From Paraburkholderia solitsugae (GTDB taxonomy: Bacteria > Pseudomonadota > Gammaproteobacteria > Burkholderiales > Burkholderiaceae), in assembly GCF_013177695.1 (NCBI RefSeq), contig NZ_WOEY01000110.1:27121-91120 (forward strand): DNA of 64,000 bases, in the 5' to 3' direction. Positions 52,427 to 62,573 of the stretch are shown piece after piece. The stretch's first letter is position 1. Each line of letters starts with the position of its first letter. The notes below the pieces were generated by a model that was given only the letters and a program-made list of their open reading frames with translations, ran no database searches and had not been told where the DNA came from. The position numbers were made by a program, and so were the translations under genes.

Positions 52427-53179
52427 GTGAAAAGTCTCCTGAACCGCCGCAGCGTGCTGGCAGGCCCATCGCATCTCGTGCAGGTCGCACGAGAGAGTGC
52501 CGCAGTTCCCGTATCGCCCGATGAGAGCGAGGACGCGGCGCTGGCCGCGACGGCCGGCGTCACGCCCGCTGCCGCGCCTGCCCCAACGGCTGAGCCGGCG
52601 CGGCCAGTGACGACGTTACGGCCGGTGCCGGTGGTGCCCTCGCAGGTTAGCGCACGCGGCGTGCAGATGGCCGACACGGCCGAAATCGAATGGCTGGCCG
52701 AAGAAGAAGCGCTGACCCCGTTCCGGGTGTTCCGCAGCTTCGACTATTCAGTGAGCCTGCTGTTCCACGCGAAGGAACTGGCGTACTACGTCGCGCTGTA
52801 TCAGGACGGCTCGCTGTGGCGCGCGCTCAAGGCCGCCGACCTCGAAGCCGCGGAAGCGGCCTTCCATCACTTCGAAGAACAGGCGACACGGCTCTCGGAG
52901 GGCGAAACGCGCCGCGCGCAACTCGAAGCGCAAAACGAACAGCTTGCGCGCATGATTGCGCGCTCCGAGGCACAGGCCGAACGGCTGCGTACGGATCTGC
53001 AACGGCGCAGCGCGCAGGAACAGACGGTGTCGAACCGGCAGCATCAGGTGCGCAAGGATGTATCGCAACTGGAAGCGCAGCGCGTAGCCGCGCAGGCGCA
53101 TCTGAACAAGGCGCATCGGCAGATTCACCAGCTCAATCTGACCAGCAACGAAGGGATTCCGCATTTGCCGAACCGTTGA
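52427..53179 (+). CDS. DUF2968 coiled-coil protein
   Basis: This 250-residue protein has an alanine/proline-rich N-terminus, a conserved region IEWLAEEEALTPFRVFRSFDYSVS and a long charged coiled coil (about residues 155-240). This is the pattern of DUF2968, a family known mainly from Burkholderiaceae with no assigned function. The GTG at 52427 is preferred because ccggagga lies just upstream. A terminator follows. Confidence 0.8.
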   Translation: MKSLLNRRSVLAGPSHLVQVARESAAVPVSPDESEDAALAATAGVTPAAAPAPTAEPARPVTTLRPVPVVPSQVSARGVQMADTAEIEWLAEEEALTPFRVFRSFDYSVSLLFHAKELAYYVALYQDGSLWRALKAADLEAAEAAFHHFEEQATRLSEGETRRAQLEAQNEQLARMIARSEAQAERLRTDLQRRSAQEQTVSNRQHQVRKDVSQLEAQRVAAQAHLNKAHRQIHQLNLTSNEGIPHLPNR

Positions 53180-53230
53180 TGCGGGCTTTGAAATTGAACT
53201 GACGGCGAGGCAGAGCCGTAAACGACAAAG

Positions 53231-53260
53231 CGCCGCCCGGCAATTCCGGGCGGCGTTTTC
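53231..53260 (+). terminator. Rho-independent terminator of the DUF2968 gene
   Basis: A perfect 10-bp stem (CGCCGCCCGG and complement) with a CAATT loop is followed by ttttc. It lies between the DUF2968 gene and the convergent DUF4148 gene. Confidence 0.85.
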
Positions 53261-53314
53261 TTCATTACTTGCCGCCAATCAGCCAGGCGGCGTTTCCATC
53301 AGCTTCGGCGCGAA

Positions 53315-53632
53315 TTAGTTGCCGAAGTAGACCGAGTTACGGTCGTTGCTGCTCACCGGACGGCCGGCTTGCGAGCTGCCTGCGATCGGAGCGCCGTAGC
53401 CGCTGTTCACAGCTTGAGCGGTGCCGTTCTGTGCATCGACACGTGCCTGTGCGGCTTGCAGGTTAGCCGGGTAGTCGATTTGATCGCCGTTCGGGTTGTA
53501 ACCCGCCTTTTCGAGTTGCACCAGTTGAGCGCGTACTTCAGCGCGCGTCACCGGCTGGTTCGATTGAGCAAACGAAGCAATAGGAGCAACCAGAGCGGCG
53601 GCGACGACAACTGCAGAGATAAGAGTCTTCAT
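53315..53632 (-). CDS. secreted DUF4148 protein
   Basis: This 105-residue protein has a signal peptide (MKTLISAVVVAAALVAPIASFA) and the DUF4148 pattern VTRAEVRAQLVQLEKAGYNP, followed by PANLQAAQARVDAQ. The family is abundant in Burkholderiaceae, exported, and of unknown function; many members respond to envelope or nutrient stress. A ggaggtttacatc ribosome-binding region precedes the ATG. Two small hairpins lie further upstream. Confidence 0.92.
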   Translation of the reverse strand: MKTLISAVVVAAALVAPIASFAQSNQPVTRAEVRAQLVQLEKAGYNPNGDQIDYPANLQAAQARVDAQNGTAQAVNSGYGAPIAGSSQAGRPVSSNDRNSVYFGN

Positions 53633-53719
53633 GATGTAAACCTCCAGAACTTATATGTAATTCGCTTTTGGGCTCGTTGTCCCGTAGCGCTTAAATAGAA
53701 GTTTAGGAGCGTCGACATC

Positions 53720-53768
53720 TAGGGGAAACCCCTAAAACGATGAAACTCTATTGCGATTTTCGCAATAG
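53720..53768. repeat. two adjacent perfect inverted repeats upstream of the DUF4148 gene
   Basis: The first is TAGGGG-AAA-CCCCTA (53720-53734) and the second is CTATTGCGA-TTT-TCGCAATAG (53748-53768). Both lie 88-136 bases upstream of the DUF4148 start on the minus strand. The first resembles operators of NarL/LuxR-type response regulators in form; the second could be a terminator for gnd or a second operator. Neither is followed by a T-run on the minus strand. Confidence 0.45.
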
Positions 53769-53897
53769 TAGGCGGCTTGGTGCCCCCCGCACTATCGCTC
53801 CAATAGCTTTCAGAAATAATTAGCCATCTCGATTTCAATCGGTCGCACAGCCCGGCGCGCCTTACGGCAAGCGCGCGTCGGGCCACGATTCAAACGC

Positions 53898-55307
<1,410 letters not shown>

Positions 55308-55483
55308 GTGAATTCTCCAGAGTCCAAAAATGTCGGGACGCCGCGCCGGAAGGAACGTCGGCGGGACGTCGAGGGTGAAAGAATAAAAGAAATGCCGGCT
55401 TACCGCTCGCTGGCGCGCATTGGCACTCAACGAGCGGGCTTTCCACTGCGTGCAGGCCTCACGAGATACTTGATGCGGCGCCT

Positions 55484-55514
55484 CGTGATGCGCTTTATGA
55501 CGCACCGCATCACG
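55484..55514. repeat. inverted repeat between the DUF938 and gnd genes
   Basis: CGTGATGCG and CGCATCACG form a perfect 9-bp stem with a 13-base loop, 45 bases below the DUF938 stop. It could be the terminator of that gene, although no T-run is present on the minus strand. Confidence 0.4.
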
Positions 55515-55558
55515 CACCGCACGACGCCACTCAGGCACCGCACGTAACCAAACGTCTG

Positions 55559-56245
55559 TCAGACCCGCGCCGCGTCCAGGCGTTTCCTGAAAACCAGACT
55601 GAAATTGTTGGCCGGCATCGCGATCGGCTCGTCGCACACGAGCCCGACCGATGCGCCCAACGCTACCACGGCCTCCATATCACGCACGCCCCATGCGGGG
55701 TCGCGGCTGTGCAATTGTTGATCGAACGCATCGTTGCTCGGCGAGGTTTGCGCGCCGCCGCGTTTATACGGACCGTACAGACACAGTACACCGCCAACGG
55801 CCAAGTGGCGGCTCGCACCGGTGAATAGCGCCTGCGTCGCGCTCCACGGCGAGATGTGAATCATGTTGATACAGACCACGGCGTCGAGCTTGTCGAGCTT
55901 GTCGAGCTTGTCGAGCTTGTCGAGCTTGTCGAGCTTGTCGTGCGCATACACGCCCCAATCCGGCTGATGCACGTCGAGGGCGAGCGGTGCGCGCACGTTC
56001 GCCAGCCCTGCATGCGCGACCCACGCCGCAATCGACGCACGCGCATCCGCATCGAGATCGCTCGGTTGCCAGTCGAGCCCAGGCAACGCGCCGGCGAAGC
56101 AGACAGCGTGCTGGCCCGTACCGCTCGCGATTTCCAGCACGCGGCCGGTGGCCGGCAGCACCTTGCGCAATACAGCCAGGATCGGTTCTCGATTACGCTC
56201 GGCGGACGGCGAGTGTTGCCGCAGCGCCGGATGGGAATCAGTCAT
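55559..56245 (-). CDS. DUF938 SAM-dependent methyltransferase with KLD repeat insertion
   Basis: This 228-residue protein is of the DUF938 family, a class I methyltransferase fold. The SAM motif VLEIASGTGQHAVCFA and the later VVCINMIHISPW are clear. Between VYAHD and AVVCIN it carries six copies of KLD (residues 104-121), encoded by six perfect 9-bp repeats. In relatives this stretch is normally a single short strand leading into the AVVCIN motif, so the copies are an expansion. The insertion lies just before the strand that carries the catalytic region, so it may change activity or stability. The natural substrate of DUF938 proteins is unknown. Confidence 0.9.
   Translation of the reverse strand: MTDSHPALRQHSPSAERNREPILAVLRKVLPATGRVLEIASGTGQHAVCFAGALPGLDWQPSDLDADARASIAAWVAHAGLANVRAPLALDVHQPDWGVYAHDKLDKLDKLDKLDKLDKLDAVVCINMIHISPWSATQALFTGASRHLAVGGVLCLYGPYKRGGAQTSPSNDAFDQQLHSRDPAWGVRDMEAVVALGASVGLVCDEPIAMPANNFSLVFRKRLDAARV
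55883..55936 (+). repeat. 9-bp minisatellite, six perfect copies
   Basis: The unit GTCGAGCTT is repeated six times without a single change and is followed by a partial unit GTCG. On the minus strand it encodes KLD in the DUF938 methyltransferase. Perfect copies suggest recent expansion by slipped-strand pairing. As the unit is a multiple of three, changes in number alter length without shifting the frame. Confidence 0.95.
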
Positions 56246-56257
56246 GGTCACTTTGTT

Positions 56258-56863
56258 TCAATACAGGGCCGTGCGCACGCGTTCGGCGAGTTCACGGTCA
56301 TAGGTCGCGGCGTCGAAACTCGCCCCGTTGATACGCCGATGGATCTCGCCCGCAGTCGGCAGGCGCGAACGTTCAACATGACGCGCCGGGTCCCACAGTT
56401 TCGAGCGCACCAGCGCCTTCGAGCAATGAAAGTACACCGTGTCGACCTCGATCAGCAGCACGGTGCGCGGCAGTTTACCTTCGACGGCAAAACTGTCCAG
56501 CAATTCCGGATCGTTGGAAATGCGGCCGCGGCCGTTCACCCGCAAACTTTCGCCGACGCCCGGAATGATGAACAGCAGCGCCAGATGCGGTTCAGCGATG
56601 ATATTGCGCAGACTGTCGATGCGATTGTTGCCGATGCGGTCCGGCAGCGCGAGCGTGCGTTCGTCGATCACGCGCACGAAACCCGGCGAGTCGCCGCGCG
56701 GCGAACAGTCGAGGCCTTCGGGACCGGCGGTGGCGAGCACGACGAAGGGCGCGACTTCGATGAACGCGCGATAGTCTTCGTTGACGTAGGGAATTTCTTT
56801 GCGCACTGCGCGTTCGTGGGGCTGACCGTAGATTGCTTCGAGCTGTTCGATCGTCGTCAACAT
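56258..56863 (-). CDS. PPOX-class FMN flavoprotein (MSMEG_1061-like)
   Basis: This 201-residue protein belongs to the pyridoxamine 5'-phosphate oxidase-like flavin-binding superfamily. Conserved segments are VLATAGPEGLDCSPRGD (phosphate-binding strand), NRIDSLRNIIAEPHLALLF and LRVNGRGRISND. Relatives use FMN or F420 and have varied or unknown substrates. The ATG at 56863 with aaggaa upstream begins the conserved protein. It lies 12 bases before the DUF938 methyltransferase on the same strand, so the two are probably co-transcribed. Confidence 0.88.
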   Translation of the reverse strand: MLTTIEQLEAIYGQPHERAVRKEIPYVNEDYRAFIEVAPFVVLATAGPEGLDCSPRGDSPGFVRVIDERTLALPDRIGNNRIDSLRNIIAEPHLALLFIIPGVGESLRVNGRGRISNDPELLDSFAVEGKLPRTVLLIEVDTVYFHCSKALVRSKLWDPARHVERSRLPTAGEIHRRINGASFDAATYDRELAERVRTALY

Positions 56864-56976
56864 CGGCGTTCCTTTTGCGGGGCGGTTGTTTTTTCGTGAG
56901 CGCGGCACTGTGTGGGCATGGGATTATCGGCGATTTACGCGAGCCGCGCGCGGATCGGGCGGCTCGGGCGGCTTGC

Positions 56977-57846
56977 TCAGTCGAGCGCCAGACGGCCTGC
57001 CAGCGCGGTCAGCGTATCGGCACAGGGCGCGGCGATTTTCAGCGACAACAGTGCGTCGGCGCGCGTGCGCCCCAGATTGATCGCGACGATCGGCTTGCCC
57101 TGCTTCTGGGCCCACACGCAGAAGCGGTAGCCCGAATAGACCATCAGCGACGAGCCGACCACCAGCACTGCGTCCGCCGAGTCGAGCGCATGCGAAGCCG
57201 CTTCGACACGCTCGCGCGGCACGCTTTCGCCGAAGAACACCACCGAGGGCTTTAACAAACCACCGCAGCTCGTACACGCAGGAATGCGGAAAGATTCGAT
57301 ATCGTGCCACTCCAGATGCGCGTCGCCGTCGGCGGCGGTTTCGGCGGTGACGTTCAACAACGCGGGATTGTCGGCTTCGAGCGTCTGCTGGATCGACGCG
57401 CGCGAATGCTGCATGCCGCAGTCCAGACACGTCACACCGCCGATGCCGCCATGCAGTTCGATCACTTCGCGGCTGCCCGCCCGTTGGTGCAAACCGTCGA
57501 CGTTCTGCGTGACGAGCGTCGGCACATGGCCCGCCGCCTCGAGCCGGACCAACGCGGTATGCGCGGCATTCGGCTCGGCGTCAGCCACCACCGGCCAGCC
57601 GACCATGCTGCGTGCCCAATAGCGCTGGCGCATCGCAGCCGTGCCGAGAAATTCCTGCAGTGTGATCGGCGGCGAACGCTTCCATGCGCCGTTGTCGTCG
57701 CGATAGCCGGGAATGCCGGAATCGGTGCTGATGCCCGCGCCGGTCAGCACGAACAGACGCGGATAACGCTGCACGAAGGTATGCAGGTCATCCAGCGTGT
57801 GCGATTCGTTGAAGGGTTCGATGTGCGCGGACTGAAGGTCGGTCAT
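56977..57846 (-). CDS. NAD-dependent protein deacetylase, sirtuin (class II-like)
   Basis: This 289-residue sirtuin removes acyl groups from protein lysines using NAD+. The NAD motif GAGISTDSGIPGYRD is at residues about 37-50, TQNVDGLHQRAGS follows, and the catalytic histidine is in ELHGGIGG. The zinc site has CLDCGM and CTSCGG pairs. The GAGxSTxSGIPxYR form and the length place it in class II (SIRT4-like), which often removes groups other than acetyl. The ATG at 57846 begins the conserved protein. A small gene for an oxidoreductase-like domain lies 50 bases upstream on the same strand. Confidence 0.95.
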   Translation of the reverse strand: MTDLQSAHIEPFNESHTLDDLHTFVQRYPRLFVLTGAGISTDSGIPGYRDDNGAWKRSPPITLQEFLGTAAMRQRYWARSMVGWPVVADAEPNAAHTALVRLEAAGHVPTLVTQNVDGLHQRAGSREVIELHGGIGGVTCLDCGMQHSRASIQQTLEADNPALLNVTAETAADGDAHLEWHDIESFRIPACTSCGGLLKPSVVFFGESVPRERVEAASHALDSADAVLVVGSSLMVYSGYRFCVWAQKQGKPIVAINLGRTRADALLSLKIAAPCADTLTALAGRLALD

Positions 57847-57896
57847 GACGGGGACAGGATGTGGCTGCGGCCTTGGCGTAAAACCTGAAACGCCGT

Positions 57897-58082
57897 TCAG
57901 CGACGCGTGCGCGGTTTGCTCTGCCGCGCTTGCCACTCGGCGAGCGCTAACTGGTAGCGCTCGAGCGCTTCATCGTAGAGATCGAAGACACACGGATTGC
58001 AGCCGCTATGACAACAATCGTCGAGGTTGGGCTGCACGGGCGGCACCGGCTGTGGGTCGTCCCTGGGTGTGGCTCGGGGCAC
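57897..58082 (-). CDS. small oxidoreductase-like domain protein
   Basis: This 61-residue protein matches the N-terminal oxidoreductase-like domain (Pfam Oxidored-like): PNLDDCCHSGCNPCVFDLYDEAL with four cysteines in a CC-x3-C-x2-C pattern, then a tyrosine-rich helix. The cysteines could bind a metal or be redox active. Its function is unknown. It is very conserved as a short stand-alone gene in proteobacteria. It precedes the sirtuin gene on the same strand. Confidence 0.85.
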   Translation of the reverse strand: MPRATPRDDPQPVPPVQPNLDDCCHSGCNPCVFDLYDEALERYQLALAEWQARQSKPRTRR

Positions 58083-58154
58083 GGCGAATCGAGTTCCGGA
58101 AGGCGGGAAGCGCTCAGTATAAGTTGATCTCCCGCGACGCGTGCGGCCCCGCGC

Positions 58155-58919
58155 TCAGCCCCTGCCGACGAACGGCATCTTGCTCGCCATAATGGTCATG
58201 AACTGCACATTCGCCGACAGCGGCAATTCCGCCATATGCAGCACCGCGTCGGCAACATGCTGCACATCCATCAACGGCTCGACCGCGATTTCGCCGTTCG
58301 CCTGCGGCACGCCACGCGCCATCCGCTCGGCCATTTCCGTCGCTGCATTGCCGATGTCGATCTGCCCGCACACGATGTCGTACTTGCGCCCGTCGAGCGA
58401 AACTGCTTTCGTGATGCCGGTAATCGCGTGCTTGGTCGCCGTGTAGGCAATGCTGTTCGGCCGCGGCGCATGCGCGGAAATCGAGCCATTGTTGATAATG
58501 CGGCCGCCGCGCGGCGTCTGCGTTTTCATCAGACCGAAGGCGGCGCGAGTGCAGAGAAACACGCCGGTGAGATTGGTGTCGACCACGGAGCGCCATTCGT
58601 CGATATCGAGTTCGTCGATATCCACGGGCGAGCCGCTGCGTCCTGCGTTATTGAAGAGCACGTCGAGCCGGCCATGCCGCGTACGGATCGCGTCGAACAG
58701 CGCGGCGACGCTGTCGGCGTCCGTCACGTCGCAGGCTACGGCGAGCGCGTCGCCGCCCAGCTGCTGTGCTGCTTCGACCACGGCGTCGAGCGCGGCCTGG
58801 CGACGGCCGGCAAGGACGACGCTATAACCGTGTTCCAGCATCCTGAGCGCACAGGCCCGGCCGATGCCGCTGCCCGCGCCCGTCACCAGCGCCACTTTCC
58901 TGATTCCCGTTCCTGTCAC
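58155..58919 (-). CDS. short-chain dehydrogenase/reductase
   Basis: This 254-residue SDR has the cofactor motif VTGAGSGIGRA, NNAG in LFNNAGRSG, a serine in INNGSISAH and the catalytic YTATK. The arginines after the second strand (AGRRQAALD) suggest NADP(H). The GTG at 58919 is chosen because taggag lies seven bases upstream; the first ATG of the frame at 58958 would add basic residues without support. It is divergent from the polysaccharide deacetylase gene. The substrate is unknown. Confidence 0.9.
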   Translation of the reverse strand: MTGTGIRKVALVTGAGSGIGRACALRMLEHGYSVVLAGRRQAALDAVVEAAQQLGGDALAVACDVTDADSVAALFDAIRTRHGRLDVLFNNAGRSGSPVDIDELDIDEWRSVVDTNLTGVFLCTRAAFGLMKTQTPRGGRIINNGSISAHAPRPNSIAYTATKHAITGITKAVSLDGRKYDIVCGQIDIGNAATEMAERMARGVPQANGEIAVEPLMDVQHVADAVLHMAELPLSANVQFMTIMASKMPFVGRG

Positions 58920-59157
58920 AGCACGTCTCCTACTCCGTTTCTTGGGCCTTAGCACCATACAACAGCGGATCGCCCGTCACAAATGCAACGTCGCGACCGC
59001 CGCGAAACATGGTGTCTTTCAGCACGCTTTCATTACTTATGGTTACCGTCCGCAACAGCGTCGAACCGCACATCAATGGTATCGTTTGCTGTTGCGCGCC
59101 ACGCGCGCAATTCAGAGCCTTCCCAGGAAGGAGGCAGGAAGACAGGAAGCACGCTTT

Positions 59158-60015
59158 ATGAACGAACTCTTCACGCCGCCGCAAGGCGGTGAGGCAACGC
59201 CGCGCCGCCGCTGGCCACGCACTGGCTATCCCGCTATGGTCACGGCCACCGCCGCATGGCACGTCCTGGTGCTGGCCGGATGCCTGCTGGTGCCCGCCGC
59301 GTGGCCGTGGTGGCTGGCGGCGATCTTCGCGAATCACGCTATTTTCACCGTGGCCGGCCTGTTGCCGCGCAGCTCGCTGCTGGGTCCGAACTGGACACGC
59401 CTGCCCGCTGACGCGCGCAACGCAGACGCGATCGCACTGACCATCGACGACGGTCCCGACCCGGTCGTCACACCGCAAGTGCTCGATCTGCTCGACGCCT
59501 TCGATGTGCGCGCCACCTTCTTCTGTATCGGCGCGAAAGCCCAACGCTACCCGGAGCTCGCACGCGAAATCGTCGCGCGCGGCCATGCGCTGGAAAACCA
59601 TTCACAGGTTCACGTGCACACGTTCTCGGTCACGTTTCCAGGCGCACTCACGCGCGAAATCGAGACTGCGCAGCGCACCTTCGAGGCATTGAGCGGCGAG
59701 CGGCCGATGTTCTTCCGCGCCCCGGCGGGGTTGCGCAACATTTTTCTCGAGCCCGTACTGCGCAAACTCGATTTGCGGCTTGCGGCATGGACACGGCGCG
59801 GCTACGACACGCGCGAGCGCGATCCGCAAGTCGTCGCGCACCGGCTGCTCGACGGCCTTGCCCCACGTGACATTCTGCTGCTGCACGACGGCAATGCCGC
59901 GCTCACCATCGCGGGCAAACCGCTGATACTCACCGTCCTGCCGCGTGTGATCGACGCAGCCCGCCGCCGGCACTTGCGCTTCGTGACGCTGCGTGAGGCA
60001 CGTATCGACGACTGA
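59158..60015 (+). CDS. polysaccharide deacetylase family protein (NodB-like)
   Basis: This 285-residue protein has an N-terminal membrane region of two helices (residues about 27-65) and a NodB-homology domain. The metal and catalytic residues are in LTIDDGPDPVVT and ENHSQVHVHTFS, with FFRAPAGLRN and LLLHDGN later. Such enzymes remove acetyl groups from N-acetylglucosamine in peptidoglycan or other polymers, or deformylate amino sugars. The membrane anchor suggests action at the inner membrane. An aggaag ribosome-binding site precedes the ATG. Confidence 0.9.
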   Translation: MNELFTPPQGGEATPRRRWPRTGYPAMVTATAAWHVLVLAGCLLVPAAWPWWLAAIFANHAIFTVAGLLPRSSLLGPNWTRLPADARNADAIALTIDDGPDPVVTPQVLDLLDAFDVRATFFCIGAKAQRYPELAREIVARGHALENHSQVHVHTFSVTFPGALTREIETAQRTFEALSGERPMFFRAPAGLRNIFLEPVLRKLDLRLAAWTRRGYDTRERDPQVVAHRLLDGLAPRDILLLHDGNAALTIAGKPLILTVLPRVIDAARRRHLRFVTLREARIDD

Positions 60016-60076
60016 AACGCGCACCCTGTCCGCGCGGCTCGCCTCCGACACGCGGCGGGCCACGCAAACACCGCGG

Positions 60077-61486
60077 TTACACGCGGAAATCCGCCGCCAT
60101 GTCTTCGTCCGTGCGCGCCTCGAGCTCGCCACTTCGGCAAGCCTTCAGGAACACGTCGTAATCGCGCTCCACCTGATCCGCGTAGCTGGTGGCATAGCCG
60201 GTGAGCGCTTCCGCGAACTGGTCGCTACGGCCGATATACGCGCTGACTTCGATCGCCTGGCCACTCGCCTTGGCATGCGCGCGCGCCATGATCCAGCCGC
60301 AGAGTTTCGCGTAACCTTCCAGCAGGTCGGTGTCGAACAACTCGATGTTCGCCGACAGTTTCATGTCGCGCAGTTGCCGGAAGTAGAAATGACGCCCCGC
60401 CGGTCCGCTCGCCCAACCGAGAAAGATATCGCTCGCCGCCTGCAGCATGCGCTGCCCGCGAACCACCCGCTCGCCCTCGTGCTTGAGTGACGGCGACTTG
60501 TAGTACTGGGCGACCACCGATGGACGTGCCTCCTTGATCTGGATGAACAGCGGCTTGCCCATGTGATCGACGTTCAATAGCACGAGGCAGCGCGTCCCCA
60601 CGCTGCCGACGCCCACCACCTTGAACACCAGGTCCTGTGCCGTGAAATGGCTGAGCAACTCACGCCGGTCGTGCGACAAGGTCTTCAGGTATTCGCTCCA
60701 CGTCCGCTCGATCAACTTTTCCCAATTGGCGGTCGTGAACCAGTCGTCGTCGGGCGAGAACAGCGTATTGGCGCCATGTACGTGAAAGAGCCCAGGCGGC
60801 ACATCGCGAATCGCCCAGCGGTTGCCGTCGAACTCCGCCATTTTCTCCAGCAGGCTTTCGTGGGTACGGCTCGCCGCCTTCTCCATGCCGCGGCGCACGA
60901 TGCGGCGGCGTTCCGGTGTCAACGCCGTTTCGGCCATCAGATCGAAGGTAATGCGGTCGTACCAAAGCTCGAGCGCGCCGCATCGCGCGTACTGCGCCAT
61001 GCGGTCGCGGTATTCGGTGGCGGCGGTCATCACGAGATGCTCGGCCGTGCCGCGGCTCAGACGCATGTGACGCGCGGCGACCACGAGGCTCGCGGTCAGG
61101 CGTTTCAGGTCCCATTCGAAAGGACCGGTCGCGACTTCGTCGAAGTCGTTCAGATCGAATACGAGTTGACGCTCCGGCGTCGCGAAGCCGCCGAAATTCA
61201 TCAGATGGCCGTCGCCGCATATCGGCATAGTGAGGCCGGTGTCCTGGATCTGGCTCAGGTCGTGCGCCTGAATAATCGCTGTGCCGCGAAAGAAGGTAAA
61301 CGGCGACACAGCCATGCGCCCGTAGCGCAGCGGCACGAGCTTTTCGACGCGCCCCTCACTGCTTTGCTTAAGCAATTCGATCGGGTTGCGATGCAACGCG
61401 CCTACCGTACGATGGCTCGAACGTTTCGAGTGCTCACGGGCGGCACGGCCACGGGCTTCCCGTTCGGCGATGGTGCTAGCTTTCAT
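60077..61486 (-). CDS. DUF2252 protein
   Basis: This 469-residue protein belongs to DUF2252, a family with a protein-kinase-like/aminoglycoside-phosphotransferase-like fold and no assigned role. It has the typical FFRGTAIIQAHDLSQ, CGDGHLMNFGGFATPERQLVFDLNDFDE and later KVVGVGSVGTRCLVLL segments. The HxxNFG and NDFDE motifs are like the catalytic loop and metal site of kinases. The ATG at 61486 has ggagaggag upstream. It stands alone. Confidence 0.9.
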   Translation of the reverse strand: MKASTIAEREARGRAAREHSKRSSHRTVGALHRNPIELLKQSSEGRVEKLVPLRYGRMAVSPFTFFRGTAIIQAHDLSQIQDTGLTMPICGDGHLMNFGGFATPERQLVFDLNDFDEVATGPFEWDLKRLTASLVVAARHMRLSRGTAEHLVMTAATEYRDRMAQYARCGALELWYDRITFDLMAETALTPERRRIVRRGMEKAASRTHESLLEKMAEFDGNRWAIRDVPPGLFHVHGANTLFSPDDDWFTTANWEKLIERTWSEYLKTLSHDRRELLSHFTAQDLVFKVVGVGSVGTRCLVLLNVDHMGKPLFIQIKEARPSVVAQYYKSPSLKHEGERVVRGQRMLQAASDIFLGWASGPAGRHFYFRQLRDMKLSANIELFDTDLLEGYAKLCGWIMARAHAKASGQAIEVSAYIGRSDQFAEALTGYATSYADQVERDYDVFLKACRSGELEARTDEDMAADFRV

Positions 61487-61559
61487 GCTCCTCTCCGGTT
61501 TTTTGTATGAATCTTTACTATCGGTTCTAGAAGACTGCTTCTGCTGGCACAGTGAGCCA

Positions 61560-62573
61560 TTACCAACGGTAGCCCACACCGCCGAAAATCACATCTGAAT
61601 CGCGATCATAGCGTGTCACAACGCGATTCCATTCAATCCGCGCGTCCCAGTGATCGGTCAAGCGATACGAGCCGGCGATCGTGACCAGGCCGGAAAACTT
61701 CCCGGCGCCCGGTCCCGGCGACTCGCTATTTTCGTTTTCGTTGATCGCATAGTAAGCGCCGAGCCCGAGCCCGAGTGAGACCTTGTCGTTGAGGAAGGCA
61801 CGCGTCGCCCATAGCTGGCTGGTCAAGCCGTCACGGCGCGCCACCTTGCTGCTGCCCTCATGAAGATAGCCGAGCGTCACGTCGAGGTACTTCGCGAGGC
61901 CACGCCGGTACTCGATCGCGCCGCCCAGCGCACTCGGGGAACTGGTCGAATTGACGATGGTTTTGCCGAGGTACACCGCGACTTCGTTGTTGGTGACCTT
62001 GTGCGTACTGCCGCTCGCCCAGTCGCGCGGACCGGGGGTGCCTGGGGCATCGAGTTGATAGCCGACGCCGAACATCACGCTTGTCGCATCCGGCCCGCGT
62101 TGCACATGCACGCGATTCAACTGCAGCTGGGTGATCCACCGGCTCGACGCGTAGTACGCGGCGCGCACGCTATACACGACGCCCCAGCCGTGCGTGTCCG
62201 AATAGCTTCCGCCTTGCGTGGCGGTGGTGGTATCGAAGTAGCGGTACGGGCCGACGCCGGCCTGCAAGACGAACTGCGGACTTCCCACCGGAATACGGCC
62301 CCACACCTGGACCATCTGGCCATCGCGATGATGGTCAGGAATGTGCCCTTCGTTGAGCCACGTAAAGCTCGCAGCGAAGTATTGCCCGAGCCCTTCCTGA
62401 TAGTTGAATGCCCACGTGTAGGTGTTCGTGTTGCTCGCGCGCGAGCCTCCGCCGAATAGCGAGAATTCCTGGGCGTGAGCCGTGTTGGATCCAACGAGAA
62501 GAGTAAGACAGGCCATGCAGGAAGCCGCCTTGATTGCCAGGCTACGATTAGGCGCAGAATTCAGAACCCGCAT
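61560..62573 (-). CDS. outer-membrane beta-barrel protein with internal duplication
   Basis: This 337-residue protein has a signal peptide ending NTAHA and alternates hydrophobic/polar residues throughout, ending VIFGGVGYRW, as in outer-membrane barrels. It is made of two related halves (about residues 36-185 and 195-337). Both have an EGL..YF/YLDV strand, an NEG/HEG turn followed by RRDG-like residues, and end with a matching NRV...VMFGVGYQL / NRV...VIFGGVGYRW strand pair. Each half resembles a PagL-type eight-strand barrel, so the whole may be a 16-strand barrel or two fused units. The function is unknown. Confidence 0.75.
   Translation of the reverse strand: MRVLNSAPNRSLAIKAASCMACLTLLVGSNTAHAQEFSLFGGGSRASNTNTYTWAFNYQEGLGQYFAASFTWLNEGHIPDHHRDGQMVQVWGRIPVGSPQFVLQAGVGPYRYFDTTTATQGGSYSDTHGWGVVYSVRAAYYASSRWITQLQLNRVHVQRGPDATSVMFGVGYQLDAPGTPGPRDWASGSTHKVTNNEVAVYLGKTIVNSTSSPSALGGAIEYRRGLAKYLDVTLGYLHEGSSKVARRDGLTSQLWATRAFLNDKVSLGLGLGAYYAINENENSESPGPGAGKFSGLVTIAGSYRLTDHWDARIEWNRVVTRYDRDSDVIFGGVGYRW

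Noticed and set aside
55484..55514. GC-rich repeats below the DUF938 gene as a mobile element end
   Set aside because: There is only a single hairpin, with no target duplication and no transposase nearby; a terminator-like structure is the simpler reading.
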